Source of the DNA: Streptantibioticus silvisoli
GTDB lineage: Bacteria > Actinomycetota > Actinomycetes > Streptomycetales > Streptomycetaceae
NCBI RefSeq assembly: GCF_027947535.2
Contig: NZ_JAAGKO020000003.1
Span: 219,286 to 283,285 of the forward strand
Direction: 5' to 3'
Length of the DNA stretch: 64,000 nt
The notes beneath the pieces were generated by a model, which made no database searches, had not been told where the DNA came from, and saw nothing but the letters and a program-made list of their open reading frames with translations. Below, one piece after another: positions 59,884-64,000 of this stretch (its first letter is position 1; every line of letters starts with the position of its first letter). The position numbers and the translations under genes are program-made.

Positions 59884-60711
59884 ATGACCATCCCCGCGCT
59901 GGACCACTCGATGACCGGCTACTCCCTGCCGCACGCGTACTGGATGGCCCGCGCGGCCGGACTGGCGTCGCTGGACCGGGACGGCATCGAGGCCCAGGCC
60001 CACGCGTGGGGATTCGGGCAGGTGCGGTACTTCGAGTCGACGCACAAGATGCCGTTCCCGATCGAGGACACCCAGGCGTACGTCATGGCCAGCGACCGCA
60101 TGATCGTCACCGGGTTCCGGGGCACGGAGGTCGCGAAGATCCGCGACTGGCTCACCGACGTCGACACCCCGCCCGTTCCCGGACCCGCGGGCCGCGGCTT
60201 CGTCCACTACGGCTTCCACCAGGCCCTGCAGTCCGTCTATCCGCAGGTCCGCGAGACCATCCTGGAGCTGCGCACCGAGGGGCAGAGCGTCTGGTTCACC
60301 GGCCACAGCCTCGGCGCGGCGCTGGCGATGCTGGCCGGCGCCCGCCTGTACTTCGAGGAACCCGGGCTGCTGGCCGACGGCGTCTACACCTTCGGCCAGC
60401 CCCGCACGTGCGAACGGCTGCTGGCCGGCGCGCACAACAAGGCGTTCGCCGACCGCTGCTACCGCTTCGTCAACAACAACGACATCGTCCCGCAGTTGCC
60501 GCCCGAGCCCGTCTACACGCACGTCGACGCGCTGCGGTACTTCGATGCCGACGGCAGGCTCCACGAGGCCATGCCGCTGATGGCCAAACTGCGGGACCGG
60601 GCCAAGGGGCTGGGCGCCGACCTGTTCGCCCCCGAGACCGATGCCGTCAAGGACCACCACCTGCCCAACTACCTGGCCGCCCTGGAGAAGAACCTCACCA
60701 AGGCCGGCTGA
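59884..60711 (+). CDS. class 3 lipase family protein
   Basis: A 275-residue alpha/beta hydrolase of the fungal-lipase-like class 3 type. The nucleophile elbow is 'FTGHSLGAALAML' with Ser142, the acid Asp200 in 'NNNDIVPQLP' and the base His258 in 'KDHHLPNYLAAL', spaced as in known class 3 lipases. 'VTGFRGTEVAKIRDWLTD' forms the oxyanion side. No signal peptide, so it is probably cytoplasmic. Substrate unknown, likely a lipid ester. Confidence 0.88.
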   Translation: MTIPALDHSMTGYSLPHAYWMARAAGLASLDRDGIEAQAHAWGFGQVRYFESTHKMPFPIEDTQAYVMASDRMIVTGFRGTEVAKIRDWLTDVDTPPVPGPAGRGFVHYGFHQALQSVYPQVRETILELRTEGQSVWFTGHSLGAALAMLAGARLYFEEPGLLADGVYTFGQPRTCERLLAGAHNKAFADRCYRFVNNNDIVPQLPPEPVYTHVDALRYFDADGRLHEAMPLMAKLRDRAKGLGADLFAPETDAVKDHHLPNYLAALEKNLTKAG

Positions 60712-61259
60712 ACACCCCGGGGCACCCGGGTGTGCCCTCCCCCGCGAGAGGCGGCGTGGGGGGTGGCCGGACCGTACCGGACGAAGGGCACCGTGGGCGG
60801 CCCGGGAAGGCAACCTGCGCGCGGAGGGCTTCGACGTGCGGGAGGAACTCGACCGGGCGGGGTGGCGGGCGCCGCGTCCGCGGAGAGGCCGACAGTCGGC
60901 CGGCGAGTGCGGCACTGGTCGGCGGAATCCGAAGATCTGATCGTCGGCCCGGTAGGACTGATTAGTTGGCCGCGGTCGCTGACTTCTGGTCCGTGGGAGC
61001 GCGCCGGCTGCCATCAAGACGGACCGTTCCCGCAACCCCGTCACCCGTCTGAGGGACCTTGCCGCCTTGCACGATTCCTGGGGCCGGCACGGAGCCCCCG
61101 CCCGGCAGGTCCGGCGGTCCGACAAGCGGACCAGAGCCGGGCTCGGGCTGCGACCGGGGCCGGGTCCGTCGGTACTCGAGGGCTGCATTGCCGGGAGCAG
61201 AGGCTCTGGCGGCGGCCCGGTCTGCGGGCGAGGAGCCGCTCGCGTGTCAGATCGAGGTC
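60712..61259. other. intergenic region, no gene seen
   Basis: About 550 bases between the lipase and an SDR scrap. The sequence is irregular with an A/T-richer patch near 60935-60990; no frame on either strand is convincing. Confidence 0.4.
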
Positions 61260-61491
61260 GGACAGCAGTAGCCGGCGGATCGGCGGGCCGCCACCGCGCG
61301 GACACGTCGTGCTCCGGGGCGGGCCCGGCCGCGGGCAGCAGCTGCGCCGCCGGCGTCATCACCCGCGTGGTGATGGCCGGCGCGAGCCCGGGCAGCCGCA
61401 CCGCCGCCTTGGCCGCCGGCGTCAGCACCACCTCCGGCCGGCGCCGCCACGCCGCCCGTACCACCGCCCGGGCCGCCCGTTCCGCGTCCAT
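61260..61491 (-). pseudogene. SDR-family oxidoreductase C-terminal remnant
   Basis: The minus strand reads 'MDAERAARAVVRAAWRRRPEVVLTPAAKAAVRLPGLAPAITTRVM' in pieces typical of the C-terminus of membrane-associated SDRs ('ERAARAVVRAA', 'RRPEVVLTPAAK', 'LPGLAPAITTR'). The Rossmann and catalytic parts are absent, and the frame then runs into noise, so only ~75 codons of the old gene remain. Confidence 0.6.
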
Positions 61492-61700
61492 CGCCCCCGC
61501 AGTGGCCGTGGGCCCGCCTCGAACCCGACCCGGCACGGGTCCGCAGAGGATCGGTGGCGCGCCGGCGGCTGAACGCGCACGGCTCTCCCCGTGGCGACAT
61601 ACTCCGCAAGCCGGAGCGCCTCGGCCATCGGGCTGAGCTGAACACACGCCAGCGGCGTGGTCCCTGGCGTGGAGCACGGTCTTCGGGGCAGACCCGGGGC

Positions 61701-63815
61701 ATGGATCTTCACAGCGGTCGCGCCTACCCCCTGGGTGCCGAGTACGACGGTGCCGGCACCAACTTCGCCCTGTTCTCGGAGGTGGCACAGAACGTGGAAC
61801 TGTGCCTGATCGACGACGACGGCGGGGAGGAGAGAGTGGCGCTTCCCGAGGTGGACGGATCCATCTGGCACGGCTACCTGCCGGGTGTCGGTCCCGGGCA
61901 GCGCTACGGCTACCGCGTCCACGGACCGTACGCCCCGGCGAACGGACAGCGCTGCAACCCGGCCAAGTTGCTCCTGGACCCGTACGCGAAGGCTGTCGAC
62001 GGACAGATCGACGGGCATCCCTCGCTGAGCGGCCACCGGGCGGGCGAGCCGGACCTGCCCGACGACAGCGACTCGCTCGGGCACGGCATGCTGGGTGTCG
62101 TCACCGACGCCCGCTCCTTCGACTGGGGCGACGACCGGCCGCCGCGCCACCCCTACCACGAGTCCGTGATCTACGAGGCCCACGTCAAGGGCATGACCCA
62201 GCGGCACCCCCAGGTGCCGGACCAACTGCGCGGCACGTATGCCGGGATGGCCCACCCCGCCGTGATCGCCCACCTGGTCGAGCTGGGGGTCACCACCGTC
62301 GAACTCATGCCCGTGCACCAGTTCACCCAGGACGGGTTCCTGACCGACCGGGGAGTGTCGAACTACTGGGGCTACAACACCATCGGCTACTTCGCCCCGC
62401 ACAACGCCTACGCCGCCGGCGGCAGCCGCGGCCAGCAGGTCGACGAGTTCAAATCCATGGTCAAGGCAATGCACGCCGCCGGCCTGGAAGTGATCCTCGA
62501 CGTCGTCTACAACCACACCGCCGAAGGCAACGACCAGGGGCCGACGCTGTCCTTCCGCGGTATCGACAACCAGGCGTACTACCGGCTCGTCGACGACGAC
62601 CCGCGCCATTACTTCGACACCACCGGCACCGGCAACAGCCTGCTCATGCGGCACCCGAACGTCCTCCAAATGATCATGGACTCGCTGCGCTACTGGGTTA
62701 CCGAGATGCACGTCGACGGCTTCCGCTTCGATCTGGCCGCGACCCTGCTGCGCCAGTTCCACGAGGTCGACCGGCTCTCGGCGTTCCTCGACATCGTGCA
62801 GCAGGACCCGGTGATCGGCCGCGTCAAGCTCATCGCCGAGCCGTGGGACATCGGCGAGGACGGCTACCAGGTCGGCAACTTCCCCGCCCTGTGGAGCGAG
62901 TGGAACGGCCGCTACCGCGACACCGTGCGTGCCTTCTGGCGCGGCGACGAGGCAACACTCGGTGAACTGGCCTCCCGCATCGCCGGCTCCCCGGACCTCT
63001 ACCAGCACGACAGCCGCCGCCCGCGCGCCAGCATCAACTTCGTCACCGCACACGACGGCTTCACCCTCCGCGACCTGGTCTCCTACGCGGAACGCCACAA
63101 CGAGGCCAACGGCGAGAACGGCGAGGACGGCGAAAGCGACAACCGCTCCTTCAACTGCGGCGCCGAAGGCCCCACCGACGACCCGGACGTCAACACACTG
63201 CGCCTGCGCCAGCAACGCAACATCCTCGCCACCCTGCTGCTCTCCCAGGGCGTCCCCATGATCGCCCACGGCGACGAGACCGGACGCACCCAGGGCGGCA
63301 ACAACAACGTCTACTGCCAGGACAACGAAACCGCCTGGATGGACTGGGACCTCGACGACGACCAGCGCCACCTCAACGACTTCGCCGCGGGCCTGTTGCG
63401 CCTGCGCCGTGCACACCCCGTCCTGCGCCGCCGCCGCTTCCTGCTGGGCCCCAGCGACACCCTCCCCGTCGAACGCGCCGACATCGCCTGGCTGCGCCCG
63501 GACGCACAGCTCATGCAGGACGAGGACTGGCAGCGCAACGATGCCCACGCCCTCACCGTCCACCTCGGCGGCGACAGCGACACCGAACGCGCGGAACGTG
63601 AGCCCGCACCCGACGACTCCTTCCTGCTGCTGTTCAACGCCCACCACGAGCCCGTGGAGTTCCGCCTCCCCTCCGCCGCCCTCGGCCGGGAATGGAACAC
63701 CGTCCTGGACACCGCCGAACCCACGGCACCGGCCCCGGCCGCCCTCCCCGCCGAGTCGACACTCACCCTCACCGCCCACAGCCTCCAGGTCCTGACGGCG
63801 CCCCGCGCATCCTGA
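61701..63815 (+). CDS. glgX: glycogen debranching enzyme (GlgX type)
   Basis: A 704-residue debranching enzyme that hydrolyses alpha-1,6 branches of phosphorylase-trimmed glycogen. The N-terminal CBM48 ('YPLGAEYDGAGTNFALFSEVAQNVELCL') precedes the GH13 barrel: 'VSNYWGYNTIGYFAPH', 'ILDVVYNHTAEGN', nucleophile Asp in 'DGFRFDLAATL', acid Glu in 'IAEPWDIGEDGYQVG' and 'FVTAHDGFTLRDL'. 'GRTQGGNNNVYCQDNE' is a GlgX hallmark. Full length and intact. ATG 61701; it has no glycogen neighbours within the window. Confidence 0.93.
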   Translation: MDLHSGRAYPLGAEYDGAGTNFALFSEVAQNVELCLIDDDGGEERVALPEVDGSIWHGYLPGVGPGQRYGYRVHGPYAPANGQRCNPAKLLLDPYAKAVDGQIDGHPSLSGHRAGEPDLPDDSDSLGHGMLGVVTDARSFDWGDDRPPRHPYHESVIYEAHVKGMTQRHPQVPDQLRGTYAGMAHPAVIAHLVELGVTTVELMPVHQFTQDGFLTDRGVSNYWGYNTIGYFAPHNAYAAGGSRGQQVDEFKSMVKAMHAAGLEVILDVVYNHTAEGNDQGPTLSFRGIDNQAYYRLVDDDPRHYFDTTGTGNSLLMRHPNVLQMIMDSLRYWVTEMHVDGFRFDLAATLLRQFHEVDRLSAFLDIVQQDPVIGRVKLIAEPWDIGEDGYQVGNFPALWSEWNGRYRDTVRAFWRGDEATLGELASRIAGSPDLYQHDSRRPRASINFVTAHDGFTLRDLVSYAERHNEANGENGEDGESDNRSFNCGAEGPTDDPDVNTLRLRQQRNILATLLLSQGVPMIAHGDETGRTQGGNNNVYCQDNETAWMDWDLDDDQRHLNDFAAGLLRLRRAHPVLRRRRFLLGPSDTLPVERADIAWLRPDAQLMQDEDWQRNDAHALTVHLGGDSDTERAEREPAPDDSFLLLFNAHHEPVEFRLPSAALGREWNTVLDTAEPTAPAPAALPAESTLTLTAHSLQVLTAPRAS

Positions 63816-63939
63816 GGAAGGCGTCCTGGACGGGGAGGCCGGTCTTCGTGATCGGCCGCCGGCGCTGCTGGTGGGCGGCGATCAGCAGGAGGTGAATGCC
63901 GCCGTCCGGCACTACTCCCGGTCCCCGTCCGGCCCACCG

Positions 63940-64000
63940 GCCATCCCGCACCACCCCCGCCCCCCCCCCAACCCCCCCAACCCCCCCCCCCCCCCCCCCC
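63940..64000. repeat. C-rich low-complexity end
   Basis: The last ~60 bases are almost pure C with short AA interruptions and end in about 20 C. This may be a genuine C tract or a contig end where assembly failed. Confidence 0.7.

Noticed and set aside
59228..59887. 219-codon frame between the cold-shock gene and the lipase
   Set aside because: Cys/Arg-rich composition, no motif, and it overlaps the lipase start; treated as non-coding.
59701..61788. A 695-codon minus-strand open frame
   Set aside because: It runs antisense to the lipase, which has an intact catalytic triad. Only the short SDR-like piece at its start looks like former coding DNA.
61422..63779. A 785-codon frame antisense to glgX
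   Set aside because: Val/Gly-rich shadow frame; glgX on the plus strand is complete with all GH13 motifs.
1..64000. tRNA or rRNA genes
   Set aside because: I looked for T-loop GGTTCGAATCC-like words and found none with a plausible cloverleaf.

Overview
The window is high-GC actinobacterial DNA. The overall gene content (a third, divergent EF-Tu, an SCO5918-family protein beside a DEAD-box helicase and a cold-shock gene, Scr1/WhiJ-type regulators, a Streptomyces-type Fic/HicB-like pair, a c-di-AMP riboswitch in front of a wall hydrolase, rare TTA codons) points to Streptomyces or a close relative in the Streptomycetaceae. I see no tRNA or rRNA gene.

Layout. 1-1.1 kb: the start of a urease operon (ureA-ureB-ureC, minus strand, ureC cut by the window edge). 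1.4-9.7 kb: an iron-box-preceded DoxX protein, a riboswitch-controlled NlpC/P60 hydrolase, a VOC protein, a methyltransferase, a Fic-like toxin with an RHH-type antitoxin, an F420-type LLM oxidoreductase carrying a TTA codon, and two overlapping CNNM/CBS (HlyC/CorC) membrane proteins followed by a 16-copy 8-bp repeat. 10-23 kb: SGNH hydrolase, purB, a mismatch glycosylase, a ROK regulator, a GntR regulator divergent from an SDR, a frameshifted alpha/beta hydrolase, DUF1990, acetyltransferases, DUF885 and ATP-grasp proteins. 23.4-27.6 kb: sbcD-sbcC (minus). 27.7-43 kb: ordinary chromosomal housekeeping and stress genes, including a YceI/MarR divergent pair, an NCS1 permease, an ArsR-SRPBCC pair behind a very long palindrome, a spermidine-synthase-like protein and a divergent tuf gene.

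43.9-54.0 kb is the accessory part. A roughly 190-bp direct repeat, made of the 5' end of a flavin reductase gene plus its upstream region, bounds about 9.7 kb. The inner left end has a decayed serine recombinase and the outer right end a decayed IS3-type transposase. The cargo is a seven-gene minus-strand run (XRE-TPR regulator, small unknown protein, HATPase, DUF6624, Cys-rich protein, XRE-DUF5753 regulator, nucleoside-deoxyribosyltransferase-like protein), then on the plus strand a HAD phosphatase, two CRISPR-like repeat units, a MazG-like protein, a UvrD-type helicase scrap on the minus strand, and a compact trio: a WXG100/CpnT-N-like protein, a putative effector with a caspase-like His-Cys pair, and a small immunity-like protein.

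54-64 kb returns to chromosomal content: a lipoprotein alpha/beta hydrolase, degenerate hypothetical ORFs, SCO5918-family protein, DEAD-box RNA helicase, cold-shock protein with a strong terminator, a class 3 lipase, an SDR scrap and a complete glycogen debranching enzyme. The window ends in poly-C low-complexity DNA. Short tandem repeats that extend or duplicate gene 3' ends recur across the window.
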